Part shown: positions 12,801 through 23,689 of the stretch, in pieces
Position numbering within the stretch: the stretch's first letter is position 1
How the letters are laid out: each line of letters starts with the position of its first letter
NCBI RefSeq assembly: GCF_964204865.1
Contig: NC_135260.1
Coordinates: forward strand, 992,001-1,056,000
Direction: 5' to 3'
DNA length: 64,000 nucleotides
Origin: Styela clava
Taxonomy: Eukaryota; Chordata; Ascidiacea; Stolidobranchia; Styelidae
The notes under the pieces: generated by a model
The model's database searches: none
What the model saw: only the letters and a program-made list of their open reading frames with translations
What the model was told of the DNA's origin: nothing
Position numbers and translations under genes: made by a program

Positions 12801-14720
12801 CTGCACAGGGTAACCGCAACGATAGTCTGAGACATATTTTAGTGCATTTACACTGTCACACGGACATTCGTAAACGAGATAAACGATAAAGAGAAATAGT
12901 CCATCTCTTACAAATTTTAAGATATGTATTGCGTCACCAAAAGAAAGTTTGGGTTTCCTAACTTTGTGAAACATCGCAACGATGTCACTACCACGCCCAC
13001 GAAAATATTTGGTGAAATTCTGATATATTTTCCTCGACATGCCATATTTATTTAAAAAATATACGATTACCGCAAAACTATACTGAATCTATGCACGACG
13101 AGCAACCGATCGTATCAAACTTTTGGTACCTTGAATCAATATGGTATTGGTAGAAATATTGGTACTCCCGAAGTATGTAAACCAAAATGACGGATACCGG
13201 AACGTATGTATGTGTGCGTATGTGTACCAGGTTAGGGTTAGGCCATAATGGTAAATACAAATACTACGAGAGTCACTTGGCTATCTCGTAGTAGAACTAA
13301 ATTAAGGAGAATTGGAATAAAACTATGGCCTAACCCTAACTTGGTACACATACTACATTTCGTCGTCCGCCATCTTGGTTCACACACTTCGGGAGTACCA
13401 AAATATTTGGGGGATAAATGTGATCAACTGAAAAAATAAAAGTTGATAACAACTGCTAAGAAGATATATTTGGCACAGAGATGAACGAATTAGTGTGGAT
13501 ATTAAATTCGATAACAACAGATAAAAGTTAGTTCGATTTTTGATTATCTTTTGTAATTCGATTTCATTTGCACTGGTCACAATACAAAAAAATGGTGCCG
13601 GGGGTTAAGCTAGTTTAAAACGGCAAAAATATCAAACGGCCATTTCCTGAAATAAGTCAAACAAGTTTGAAGGTTCAAAAAAAAGCTGACCAGGTCAAAA
13701 TAGTGTTTATCTCGTTACTTTTTGTTGAATCAGAAAACAAAAATAGTTGTTTAAAACAAGTTTTCTCAACCTGGGTCGTGGGGATTCGTGATGACTGCAC
13801 AGGGTAACCGCAACGATAGTCTGAGACATATTTTAGTGCATTTACACTGTCACACGGACATTCGTAAACGAGATAAACGATAAAGAGAAATAGTCCATCT
13901 CTTACAAATTTCACGATACGTATTGCGTCACCAAAAGAAAGTTTGTTTTTTCTAACTTTGTGAAACATCGCAACGATGTCACTACCACGCCCACGAAAAT
14001 ATTTGGTGAAATTCTGATATATTTTCCTCGACATGCCATATTTATTCAAAAATATACGATTGCCGCAAAACTATACTGAATCTATGCACGACGAGCCACC
14101 GATCTTATCAAAACTTGTGGTGCCTTAAATCAATATGGTATTGGTAGAAATATTGGTACTCCCGAAGTATGTGAACCAAAATGACGGATACCGGAACGTA
14201 TGTGTACCAGGTTAGGGTTAGGCCATAATGTTAGGTACAAATACTACGGGAGTCACTTGGCTAGCACGTAATAAAACTAAATTAAGGAAAATTGGAATAA
14301 AACTATGGCCTAACCCTAATCTTGTGAACATACTACATTCCGGTGTCCGCCATCTTAGTTTACACACTTCGGGAGAAAATATTTGGAAAAAAATTTGATC
14401 AAGTGAGTTAACTGATAGAATAGAATTTGATAACAACTGCTAAGAAGGAGCTATATTTGGCACAGAGATGAACGAATTAGTGCAGAAGTAAATTCGATAA
14501 CAACGGACAAAAGCTAATTAGATTTCTGATTATTTTTTGCATTTCTTTTTCATTTTACTGGTTACTATGCAAAAGGGGTTATGCTAGTTTAACACGGCAA
14601 AAGTTTCAAACGGTCACTTCCTGAAACAAGTCAAACAAGTTAGTTTGTAACGACGCTGAACAGGTTATAATAGTGTTTGTGTCGATTACTCACTGTTGAA
14701 TCAGGCACTCGAGAGTTAGA
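6815..14720. repeat. Tandem array of ~0.98-kb units containing a foldback MITE
   Basis: The marker CCATCTCTTACAAA recurs near 7,977, 8,969, 9,941, 10,929, 11,917, 12,902 and 13,897 (steps 992, 972, 988, 988, 985, 995), with diverged partial units at both ends. Each unit contains three parts in order. The first is a foldback MITE of about 240 bp. The second is a block with TTGATAACAACTGCTAAG and TTCGATTTCATTTGCACTGG. The third is a hAT-like remnant (TCTCAAACTGGGTCGTGGGG then ATCCGTGATGAC). Units starting near 10.6 and 11.6 kb are almost identical, while outer units are diverged. The array fills the space between the two lectin genes. Open frames of 60-141 codons recur in every unit on both strands but are not supported as genes. 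Confidence 0.95.
7237..7487. mobile_element. Foldback MITE with inverted GGTTAGGGTTAGG, first of eight in the array
   Basis: The left arm reads roughly TTGGTACTCCCGAAGTATGT, then ACCATGTTAGGGTTAGGCCA. The right arm is its inverse, with TGGCCTAACCCTAACCTGGT and later CGGGAGTACCAAAATA. The arms are about 100 bp around a 60-80 bp loop. Further copies in the array are near 8231-8480, 9224-9462, 10196-10434, 11184-11422, 12171-12411, 13157-13407 and 14149-14377. No coding capacity is seen. Solo copies lie at 17.1, 47.4, 58.4, 59.3 and 63.8 kb, so this is a mobile family and not part of the satellite alone. Confidence 0.85.
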
Positions 14721-14880
14721 AATATCAGTAATTATTTTTGTGTTAAGCAGCGTGTAATTAAAAAAAATAACAATATAACAACAACAAAAATACCAACGAA
14801 ACTTTAATTGGTCCACTTCCCCTTTCGCACCTAATTTTTTTCGCCATAGGAACAGAAACCTCTGATCCCGGGCAGGATAA
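14440..14880. repeat. Diverged end of the array and related dispersed repeat
   Basis: This continues the array family (GATAACAACTGCTAAG, GCACAGAGATGAACGAATTA) but then carries an extension absent from the internal units (GAGTTAGAAATATCAGTAAT, GTGTTAAGCAGCGTG). The same extension is found at 15,600-15,660 and 23,990-24,050. It therefore marks a longer version of the repeat from which the array unit was probably derived by internal deletion. Confidence 0.6.
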
Positions 14881-15059
14881 TCAGAAGTGTGATAGCAAGC
14901 TTATTCCCAGCGCTTTTACATCTCTTCCATCTTTCAGAATTTAAATTTGAAATCAAGCTATTTTCCCCGATAAGACAGACAACAACAACGAATTACTAGA
15001 ACAATCTATATGTGCAGTCACGTACAAAAATGACAACATATGACATAAAAATGAAATTG

Positions 15060-15245
15060 TAATCTATGTTTAATGTATTTCTACCAGAAGTACCGCATTT
15101 TATAGACCACAAGGCGCGCTCTATACCCTCTTTTCCTCAGAAATTGATCGTGCGCCTTATGTTCCTGATGTTTGAAACTGGTATTGCTTTATTGTCTACA
15201 CTCAAAACCAGTATCGGTAGTATTGTCTTATTTACAAACCGTGGG
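15060..15245. repeat. Fragment of a GCGCCTTAT-type DNA transposon
   Basis: The motifs CTACCAGAAGTACCGCATTT, AAGGCGCGCTCTATAC, ATTGATCGTGCGCCTTATG and TTGTCTACACTCAAAACCAG match, in the same order, the split copy at 39,040-39,376, which continues at 45,329-45,460. The 'cgcgcctta...ccg...aaaatacggta' style of terminus is typical of Tc1/mariner-Tigger-like non-autonomous elements. No transposase is visible. Confidence 0.5.
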
Positions 15246-15399
15246 TTTTCTTATTTGTAGGCAGGAGCGTCATATGCATGGACAAAAATTCTAATCAATT
15301 ATAATATAAACTGTTGTAATGTAATTGTGTAATGTAACATGATATGATGTTGTCAATTCGCAACATATTTGAGCATTAATTGAATGGCATATTATTGTT

Positions 15400-15860
15400 T
15401 TTATTTTTCTGGTAATTTTTCGCATTGCTATTTCATTTGCAATGGTTAGACTGAGAAAAAAACTGATGCCAGGGGTATGTTAGTTCAAAACAACAAAAGT
15501 TATGAACGGTCATTTCCTGAAACAAGTCAAACAAGTTGAAATGTTTGAAAACAAACTGACCAGGTTAAAATAGAGTTTATGTCGATTATTCATTATTGAA
15601 TCAAGCAAAATTCGAGTTAAAATATCAGTAATTATTTCTGTGATATGCAACGTGGCCTTTTCTGACCACCGCCTTCTCCTTCCTCACAATGTTAAAAACA
15701 TGTTTCCCAAACTGGGGTCCGCGGACCCTTGGAGATCCGTGATGACTGCACAGGGGATCCGCACTGATATGAAAAGAATCTGAAACATATACATTTTAGT
15801 GGATATACAATGTCACATAGACATTCGCAAGCGAGATAACGTCACAAGTTCACGCAATTG
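15400..15860. repeat. Outlier copy of the array unit without the foldback MITE
   Basis: The order TTTCATTTGCAATGGTTAGA, CGGTCATTTCCTGAAACAAG, CAGTAATTATTTCTG and a better-preserved hAT-like part (CCCAAACTGGGGTCCGCGG) matches the array unit. It lacks the foldback MITE and retains a segment the array units have lost. It looks like the ancestral arrangement that later seeded the array. Confidence 0.6.
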
Positions 15861-16083
15861 CAAATCGTAATTGTTACGAAACCTTGACAATTGAAGTGAA
15901 AAAGCTGTTTTAAAACGGCACTTGCTTTTAATGTCTGTGGGGCAGACCTTAGTCAGCGAGCTACATTGTCAGTAATAATCGATTGTATGACCTATTGAGT
16001 TATCACCAGTCGTTAACTTGTGTGACTCTGCCAAGGTCAATTTTGTTTATCGATTTTGTTTATCGATCATTCAATGGACAGAG

Positions 16084-19000
16084 TTATAAATCATTTTCAC
16101 AGATGGCTCCGTGATATGCATCGGAAGGACGAGCATTAAAAATCCCTTGATCTTTGTCTTCTGGGTTTCGCTCGACAAGAACAGCAACAGTTGTGAACGA
16201 TGCATCGGAATAGGTAAAAAAAAGGATTCCAAACTTCAGTTGGCAGAGATATAGCTTGGCCCGTCGTTGAATACAGCTGACCGAGCTGACGAAACGAAAA
16301 ATATGTTTTCAGAAGTATAACAAATGGCAGTTTGAAAATATAATTGAATATATATATATATAGTTGAATATAGTAATCCTTGTCATATGATCTGACAGAG
16401 CAAAACAAACTTATTTGGTCCCCAGTAAAAAAAAACTGGATGAAGCGTGACACTATAACGTGAATATTCTGCTCAGTCACACTTCAATTGGTGGATGAGA
16501 ATAGAATGTAATAGACACATAAGTCAAATTAGTTTGGATTAGTCTTCTCTGATTTAGTATCAGAGCTGTAAAGTTAAAGCGTTCCACTGGTGACGGATTC
16601 AAATTATTGAATTACCCGTAAAGACAAAAGTTTGTGGTTGGATTTGTTGATTAAAGTTGGAAAACGCTGGCAAACAAATTTTTTAAATAGGGTATGATAG
16701 TCAAATCAGCCTGGTGTAGTGTTATAAATTAAATTGAACTTCTCTCCTACATGATTCAGACTAGATCTACCTTGTAAGTCATTCCCGTACGAACATAAAT
16801 CCCTAACCATCCATCTGGAATCATTGGTCGTAAATATTCTTGAAGCAGTTTGTAGTGTGTGATGTCATACATGTTAGCCAGTTTGTTTTCGCAAATAGAT
16901 TCAGCGACGCTTAATGTGACGTTGTAGTTCCGCGTGCCATAAACGATCGCTCGAAAACATTTCGAATTATAGACAACGCTACATTCTGAAAGAAAAAATG
17001 ACAATCAAAAGAGTTTTAAGCCAAATATTTAGAACATAATTGCTAAGAACTATTTATTTTCATGTTTTAATTCAAAACTTTTATTTATTTTATTCAGAAG
17101 TAATTGTCTTTTGTAGTTTTTTCGGTACTCCTGAAGTATGCGGACCAAGATGGCGCATAACCTGAACCTGGTACACAACCTGAGTTCAGGTTGTGCGCCA
17201 TCTTGATGCGCTCTTTTCTTTATAATGATTGTGGGCATTTTAGTTTTGATCATATGCCATCTTATTTGCTTCAAGCAAGGTCACGCAAACTCACTCAGAA
17301 ATAAAGTGAACGTTTTTCTGAGCAAATTACGGACAACTATCTAATGAAGCCTAAGAAGTATGAAGTATATCAATGAATTATGCGCCGGATAATGCCAACC
17401 AATGGGACTTGAAAAAGTTTAGCCTAATATGAACAGGGAAACCGCTAAAACGTACTGATTATTAGATAACTGGAGTTGTCAATGAAAGACAACCGACATG
17501 ATCGCTAGTAGATATCGCAATTAATCAACAATATTAGTGGTCGCTTGCTTTTTAGCATTTAATATGTGAAAATTCCCTGATCATCTGAGAATTACTAGCT
17601 TTCTTATGCGAAAATATGTTTAGAATGGAAGTGAAAAACCAATAGTTCCTTACCTATTCTTGACTGTTTGTACAGAGCCTTGTTCTGGGGAATTTTTTTT
17701 TCATGCTCTCATAACGTTCATAGGTCCAGTGACCGCACGTAATGTTTTTATACCCCTCATTCTCAAAGACTAAGTTTCAATTATTATACCTTCAGTTGAC
17801 AGTCCTTGAGTGGTCGCAATTACTGTAGTGGTATCTTCTGTGGTCGCATCATTTTCTGCAAAGATAACATTACATTTATTTTTCTGTTCGCCCGAGAAAG
17901 TGTTGAAATAGTTATGTACGCGGTTTGTTTTATACAAGTTAGGTGTCAATTAGTCATTAAAAAAATAAAAAAAAGTTTTGCATCGATCGGTCAATGAAAA
18001 CATCGTAGCTCCTCAGTGAACACCATATAGAAATTTCAAACAAAACCGAATAGAGCGCTGAGTGGCTTTAACATAACAAAACGACGCAAGCGCGTCCAAC
18101 CCAAAGTTAGAAAGCATGGTATCTCGGAAATTCGGGAACAATACGTAGGGATTTTACCCACCGCTCCGGAAACAAAAATAATGTCGAACTTGAACATTCG
18201 AAAAAATTGATATGTAAGTTCTTGCTCTCACCAGTTTTATTTCTTAGCTTCTCTAATATCCTTTCCTCCACAATGTCCACCATCTTGTCCATACCTGAAC
18301 AGATAATAAGAACACTATATGTATAGATTTCATATGCATTCGCACTTGGATATAAGCCTATAACACAGATTGATCCATTTCCGAATGGCAATCACAAATG
18401 TTTTGTATAAATGCTATAGGCAAGCGGTTCCCAAAGGGTACGAAAATCAACAGAATTGTGTTAAACATACCTAAAATAGGATTGAATAATATATATGTTG
18501 GATTTATTACAAATGTTCTATTGTTTTTTATACGTCTTTTTTGTTACGTAACAGTAGAGGTAGACAATACTTGCTGCAATTTTGCGACCTACCGTTGATT
18601 TATTTGCTGAATCGAGATTAGTGAACATTTTATTAAACAACCTTTTTTTAGCATTTCAAAAAAAATCAGGCAGACGTGAGGAAGAAAAGTTGACCTTTTC
18701 CCTTCATTCCTTAGACATACATGTTAAAAGGCTTAAAGTACACATCACAAAATTGAGTTTTATTTGGAAGCGGCAACAAAAGTTTCTGAGCCGCTGCCCC
18801 AGGTTGTAAATGATGAGTTTGAACGAATTCTATGACCGTACAGTTTTATTCCGAGTATACAATGGCAAATCAGAAAAATTTTGGGTATTTCAAATAACAT
18901 ATTAGAATCCTAGTCAACCAATATCTGCTTGTTTTGAGCCTTGTTGGAGGCAAAGTCGTCAAATTCTTACAAAAGTGTAACAGAAGCCTACGAGTGGCTT

Positions 19001-19264
19001 ACCTGCGTTATCTATTTCTTGTATTATTGCTTTGGTTTTGTCTGAGTTCACGATACCAGAATCACCTTTCTCTCCAGGTAACCCGCGTTCACCTTTGGGA
19101 CCAGGCGACCCAATATGGTCTGAATGAGACAGACCTCCGTGGTTTGTATCATCAAATATGTCTTCAACCGTCTTGCATACCATGTGTTGGCTGTCCGCTT
19201 TCACTGTATAATGAGCTATCAAGCACAATAAATATAGCAAGACTAGTACGTTCATGTTACCCAT
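16084..19264 (-). CDS. Collagenous C-type-lectin-like secreted protein, gene 2 (last exon frameshifted)
   Basis: Minus-strand exons are 19264-19003, 18294-18232, 17855-17790, 16985-16771 and 16285-16084. Exon 1 has a signal peptide (MNVLVLLYLLCLIAHY), a cysteine (HMVCK) and about six Gly-X-Y triplets (GSPGPKGERGLPGEKGDSG). Exon 2 is a helical neck (MVDIVEERILEKLRN). Exon 3 is a Thr-rich linker (TTEDTTTV). Exons 4 and 5 form the lectin-like domain: CSVVYNSKCF, LANMYDITHY, LRPMIPDG, TGMTYK, ISLPTEVW, GAICEND. Exons 1-4 join in phase 1 and exon 4 to 5 in phase 0, as in gene 1. This is a collectin-like layout, so a trimeric secreted recognition protein is the inferred role. Exon 5 is 202 bases against 201 in gene 1. 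A run of eight A (plus strand) at 16,216-16,223 breaks the frame just after TEVW, so the tail with GAICEND is read only if one base is removed. Either a homopolymer sequencing error or a recent null. Confidence 0.8.
17125..17216. mobile_element. Minimal foldback MITE copy in a lectin gene 2 intron
   Basis: CGGTACTCCTGAAGTATGCG and CAAGATGGCGCATAACCTG are followed by the inverse CAGGTTGTGCGCCATCTTG, giving a compact hairpin. The outer part matches the ends of the foldback MITE in the array, but the (TTAGGG)-like core and loop are missing. It sits in intron 3 of lectin gene 2, upstream of exon 4 (16,985) on the minus strand. Confidence 0.6.
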
Positions 19265-19829
19265 ATTTTATTTGTTTATTATCTCAATATAAAGAAAAAA
19301 CAGGAAAAGTTGAACCATTTCTATTAGACGTGATGGGCTGAAAGTAATGTAGTAGTAAGAGTATGGATTTAGGATATTTTTATAAAGTTACCATATGCTT
19401 TCAATTCGGAAAAGGGTTAATAGAGTTTGGCCAAAGCATTATGGTGTGACAGTTAATGCCAATGCCCCTGAGCGGCGCGCAGTTCAAGTCGAAACGGTTG
19501 GTTAAAAATCTATTAGTATATGAATTCCACTTAATTAAATGGCGTATTATCCTAATTCAAGACCAGGCGATGAAAAAAATTTGACTGAAGAATAAGCCTC
19601 CAAGTGCCCGCGAATTGTCTTGATCTGACCGATGTAACAGAAAATCTATCATAGTAAACCAAACGAAATATATGTTTCCTCGATCCTTCCCGGCGTTCGT
19701 CATATATCATATTAATTTAAACGAGGCACAAGCCGTTGGGTTTTAAATAATTGTACTACACACAATTTGCTACAGTCTTAGACAAGTTAAAACAGAAAAT
19801 AACGTATAAAATTCTACAAGCACAAATGA
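19265..19829. other. Upstream region of lectin gene 2, no gene seen
   Basis: This is the putative promoter side of the minus-strand lectin gene 2. An AT-rich CTTTATATTG (minus strand) sits about 25-35 bases before the start codon and could serve as a TATA-like element. No open frame or repeat is convincing here. Confidence 0.4.
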
Positions 19830-19951
19830 TATAGAGGACTTGCACGGGTCACGTGACTTTGTTACTGGACGGCAATAAAACAAAAACGTCCATTTGGCTC
19901 CTGTCAGTTGCAAGTCGGATTATACGTTTCCGTTTTGTTTGGTTGTTGAAA

Positions 19952-20155
19952 ATGGTTATTTCGTATTGTTCCGTTGGCTGTACGTATAGTATAGACAACG
20001 AAATAGATCTTCAGTTATATTCCACTGATTTCAAAAGATCCGGGACGTCGCGCAATGTGGATATCATCTATTGCCTATTGGCAGAACTGCTTGGTGTCAA
20101 GTCCAGAAGCCATCTTACTTGTGTTTCAATGTTTGCGGACAGCACTTCGTTGATG
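19952..20155 (+). pseudogene. Decayed THAP-domain exon in the left arm
   Basis: The frame starts MVISYCSVGCTYSI, like the first zinc ligands of a THAP domain (C-x2-4-C), preceded by an ATG about 120 bases inside the element end. The second ligand pair appears in a different frame as VCGQHFVDG, matching the C-x2-H-F end of THAP domains, and is followed by a GTGAGTG donor. The two halves are out of frame, so this is a decayed first exon of a THAP-type transposase (P or Kolobok superfamily). Confidence 0.55.
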
Positions 20156-20424
20156 GTGAGTGATAATGTGGTGATAGTGTGCCGTTATCAATTTCTTTAA
20201 ATATTCACAAGCTCCCTCATTTCAACGGAAAGCAGATGACAAACTACTGTTATTAGTAGGCCTAGGCGTGGGCCTACTTCAGTACTTGCAGTTGCAGACT
20301 TGACTTGTGTAAGACAGTAAGGAATTAATAATCAATTGCTATAAGGTATTGTTTCCCTAATTAGCAGGTAATCTATTACTAAGTGTGAAGGGTTGAATAG
20401 ATAACTAAAGTTTAACACCAGTGG

Positions 20425-20648
20425 TCATGCAAAAAATAACCAGAATTCAATTGAATTCGCCATCTAGGAATACGCTCGCAACCGCCTCTGTGATCACCCT
20501 GGTAGTTTCACAGGTTTCAATCCCATGCGGGGATAGTTATGTGCGAGAGGATTGCAGCTCTACTCCCACCGAGGGTGGTTCACATGACCGCTGATCGGTT
20601 ACGACCATTCCCCACCATCCAAGTCCATGCTTCTGAAAACAAATAACT
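20425..20648 (+). mobile_element. tRNA-derived SINE head in the left arm
   Basis: GTTTCACAGGTTTCAATCCC resembles a pol III B box, preceded by GCTCGCAACCGCCTCTG. It is followed by the family's body motifs ATGCGGGGATAGTTATGTGC, GAGAGGATTGCAGCTC and CATGCTTCTGAAAACAAAT. The same body occurs at 49.1, 50.0 and 53.3 kb. The inverted copy in the right arm is at 22,381-22,603. Confidence 0.65.
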
Positions 20649-20649
20649 G

Positions 20650-20667
20650 CCCCCCCCCCCCCCCCCT
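20650..20667 (+). repeat. Run of 18 C
   Basis: An uninterrupted C tract lies exactly at the inner end of the left inverted arm, where homology with the right arm stops. It may have been involved in the breakpoint, or its length may be a sequencing artefact. Confidence 0.9.
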
Positions 20668-22380
20668 CGTGATTTTTTTATGGTGATTGGTAAAAAATAT
20701 ATGCTACCCGGAATCAAATTCATTTACGACTAGTGGCTGTGGTGGGATATGGACATAAATTTCACACTCCTTGATCGTTAGTTTTTATGAAAACTCTATC
20801 TGTATCCATTATCTTACAGATATGGGTGCGACCATGGAATAGATGGATGGCAAAGTATGAGTTGCAACAAGACCACAGTGACACAAGACCTCATCTTGCG
20901 TGACTTGATAATACATCCTCAGGATCCATTTATTGATGCTTATCGTAATGACAAAGTAACTTGTGATTACTGTGGATTGGTGGAGATAAAGTGTCAATTG
21001 TGCTTTAACGAAAGCAACTTCAAGACGACCCTATCAAGAAAAAAAAATTGTTTCGGTGGGTCTGGTAGTGAAGGTTTTTGTCTAACGTTGGACACCGATA
21101 CTACAACCAGACATACTACAACAGTTGCCAATGTAACTTTCCGAGGCGTAATATTGCGACTTTGTGATCTGAAAGTAAATTCTGATGGGTAGCCGGCTAG
21201 CCGCAACGTTTTGTTAAAAGAATATTATGAGATATGACTTAAGAGTCTAAACCTCTATTTGAGAGGGGTGTAACCCAAGATAATTTGCAAATGGTATTCA
21301 TGGTACCAAATGTATCACACACTTTACAGTAATTATAAATTATATTTAAAAAATAAAGCACATCAAAAATGTATTTTTAAAAAACAATTGGTTTTATCTG
21401 CAGATACTAGGTTGATATTGAGATTGACCATTTCAATGCTAAATTTTCTTTAGTCAAAAGGCACACTTGATTCGCAAAGATTTGTGAATGCGCACAGTAC
21501 ACCAATTTGTCTAATGTTTTGATTCCATAGGCAGGAGGTTGTGGATCGGTGCTGCTCAGGATGGGATATTTTAGCCTCTAAATGCATATTACGTGTTTCA
21601 CATGAATCCATCGTGCTCAGATTCGACTGTTTTCAAGGTCTGAAGGCTCCAACAGCCTTATTTTATGGGTACACAAGAGAATTTTCAGTGTGGCATGCAT
21701 GGGTCAGTTGGAGTCACTAACCTCAAGATATCTTTAAGCGAGGATAAGATAACCTGGAAGTAACATTCCATAATTTAGAGTAAAAAATGTATTTGCCTCC
21801 ACAGCCCTTTCAAATGGAAGATATGATGCCTCGGGGGTAATTTCTTTCAAATATTTTACAGTATTATGGTTCTAGTGAAAAGGGGTGTAGGCGGCTTTTT
21901 TTAAAGTGTGGTAGGTCTAGTCGAAAGAGACATTAAATGTTTATGCTAACAACTGCAAATTAATATTGCAACGCATACAAGTTAACAGAATTTGTTGAAA
22001 TGGTCCTGGCTTTTGCCTTTCTTCAAAATCCCCCTTTTTCTAACTATTCTCTTCCTCTCTGGGGATGGCGAAAATTCAAATATCGATGGGACATATAAGC
22101 AGCTGATAATGGGTTAGCTTCCCTTTTTCATGAAAATAAATTAAACACTAATCATCATTTGACAGTGCCAAGTTTGTGTATCAGATCAGTAATAAATTAC
22201 CTGCTAACTAACAAAACAATCAGACAACACCTTCTGACCATTAATGAAGATTTCTTTCAATTTAAAACGCAACTATGCCTACCAATGTGGGTAGTTTTTA
22301 GGGTAGAATTTATTTGTGGTTGGGGACAGATTGCAAGGTGCAACATCGTACGATACCATTCTATGTCGGGATTAGTTAGC

Positions 22381-22603
22381 CAGTTATTTGTTTTAGAAGC
22401 ATGGACTTTATGGTGGGGGATGTCGTAATCGACCAGCGGTCGTGTGAACCACCCTCAGTGGGAGGAGAGCTGCAATCCCCTCGCACATAACTATCCCCGC
22501 ATGGGATTGGAACCTGTGAAACTCCCAGGGGGATCAGAGATGCGGTGGCGAGCGTATTCTTAGATGGAGAATTCAATTGAATTCTGGTTATTTTTTGCAT
22601 TAG
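22381..22603 (-). mobile_element. tRNA-derived SINE head in the right arm
   Basis: This is the inverse of the left-arm SINE, with AACTATCCCCGCATGGGATT marking the end of the B-box region. Beyond the end of the arm homology it continues briefly with GGCTAACTAATCC, a SINE body segment that the left copy has lost next to its C tract. Confidence 0.65.
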
Positions 22604-22844
22604 CACTGGCGTTAAACTTTAGTTATCTATTCAACTTTTCACACTTACTAACCTGCTAACTACCTGCTAACTAGGGAAACAATACCTTATGGCAATTATT
22701 GATTAATACCTTACACGAGTCAAGTCTGCAAGTAGGCCTACGCCTAGGTCTACCAATAACAGTAGTTTGTCATCTGCTTTCCATTGAAATGAGGGAGCTT
22801 ATGAATATTCAAAAAAACTGATAACGGCACATTATGACTTCAAT

Positions 22845-23041
22845 CAACGAAGTGCTGTCCGCAAACAGTGAAACACGAGTGAGATGGCTTCTGAACTTGA
22901 CACCAAGCAGTCCTACCAATAGATGATATCCACATTGCGCGACGTTCCGGATCTTTTGAAAACAGTGGAATATAACTGAAGATCCATTTCGTTGTTTATA
23001 CTATACGTACAACAGCCAGCGGAACAATACGAAATAACCAT
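22845..23041 (-). pseudogene. Decayed THAP-domain exon in the right arm
   Basis: This is the inverted counterpart of the left-arm exon, starting at the ATG at 23,041 and again showing VCGQHFVD in a shifted frame. It has several substitutions relative to the left copy (for example a stop soon after the CGQHF motif), so the arms have diverged since duplication. Confidence 0.5.
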
Positions 23042-23689
23042 TTTCAACAGCCAAACAAAACGGAAACGTATAATCCGACTTGCAACTGACAGGAGCCAAA
23101 TGGACGTTTTTGTTTTATTGCCGTCCAGTGAACAAGGTCACGTGTCCCGTGCAAGTCCTCTATACAGGATGTACATAAGGACATTAAGATTATTATTACA
23201 GAGCTAAATGATGAATTTCTCAAATTTGACTGGATGGACACACTGTATATATTTCCCGAATTGTTCATCTTATGACAAATATGAAGTGCACCCCTCAAGA
23301 TGACATTATTTATAGAACAGTGAATACCAGCGAGTGAGCAAAGCTTTTTTATCACAGCCCATGATGCCTCGCGCACTTCTCTCGTTCTGAGCGGCCTGTT
23401 ATCAACAAGTATTCATCATGCGTATGGAATTTGAACCCGGGATGTGAAACAACGTTAAATTAACCAATATGACACCGCGCTATAGGAATTATAGGAATAG
23501 AAGGAATTAGCGTTGTTGTAAACTGTAACTGTACTTATAGAAACTCAACGCAATCAATTTAGACATCTGCACAATGCCAATGTGAAATTCCCCTTTTCCA
23601 GTGACCTTCTTGTTGCTCGGTATTTGTAGAAATATCAAAAATAAATAATTTTATTCTGAAATTTGCGAAGAGGTAAATTAAAGAATAAC

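Larger units (their letters stand above)
19830..23164. mobile_element. Foldback element with ~0.8-kb inverted arms
   Basis: Arms at 19,830-20,650 and 22,381-23,164 are inverted copies of each other. Both begin TATAGAGGACTTGCACGGG, and match through a THAP-like exon, AGTAGGCCTAGGCGTGGGCC-like sequence and an entire SINE head. The 1.7-kb centre (20,651-22,380) has no recognisable transposase. TA precedes TAGAGG at both ends, which could be a TA target duplication but is not decisive. The shared SINE shows that the inversion-duplication happened after the SINE had inserted, or that the SINE has become part of the element. Confidence 0.8.

Noticed and set aside
12615-13040. Open frame of 141 codons on the minus strand in the array
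   Set aside because: Versions of this frame recur in every array unit with different stops and frameshifts, and both strands show similarly 'conserved' frames. The conservation comes from the tandem repeat, not from coding.
7237-14377. Telomeric or subtelomeric array suggested by TTAGGGTTAGG
   Set aside because: Only two motif units occur per copy, always in inverted pairs inside a foldback MITE, and solo copies lie in introns elsewhere. It is not a telomere tract.
6815-14720. CRISPR-like or origin-like direct repeats
   Set aside because: The units are about 0.98 kb, without short repeat-spacer alternation, in a eukaryotic intron-rich setting.
18934-19341. Open frame of 135 codons on the plus strand
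   Set aside because: It is antisense to exon 1 of the collagenous lectin gene, whose signal peptide, Gly-X-Y repeats and splice donor are clear.
20857-21192. Open frame of 111 codons in the centre of the large foldback
   Set aside because: No domain is recognised, an overlapping frame exists on the other strand, and it has no splice or start support. It may be a decayed part of a transposase but I cannot show it.
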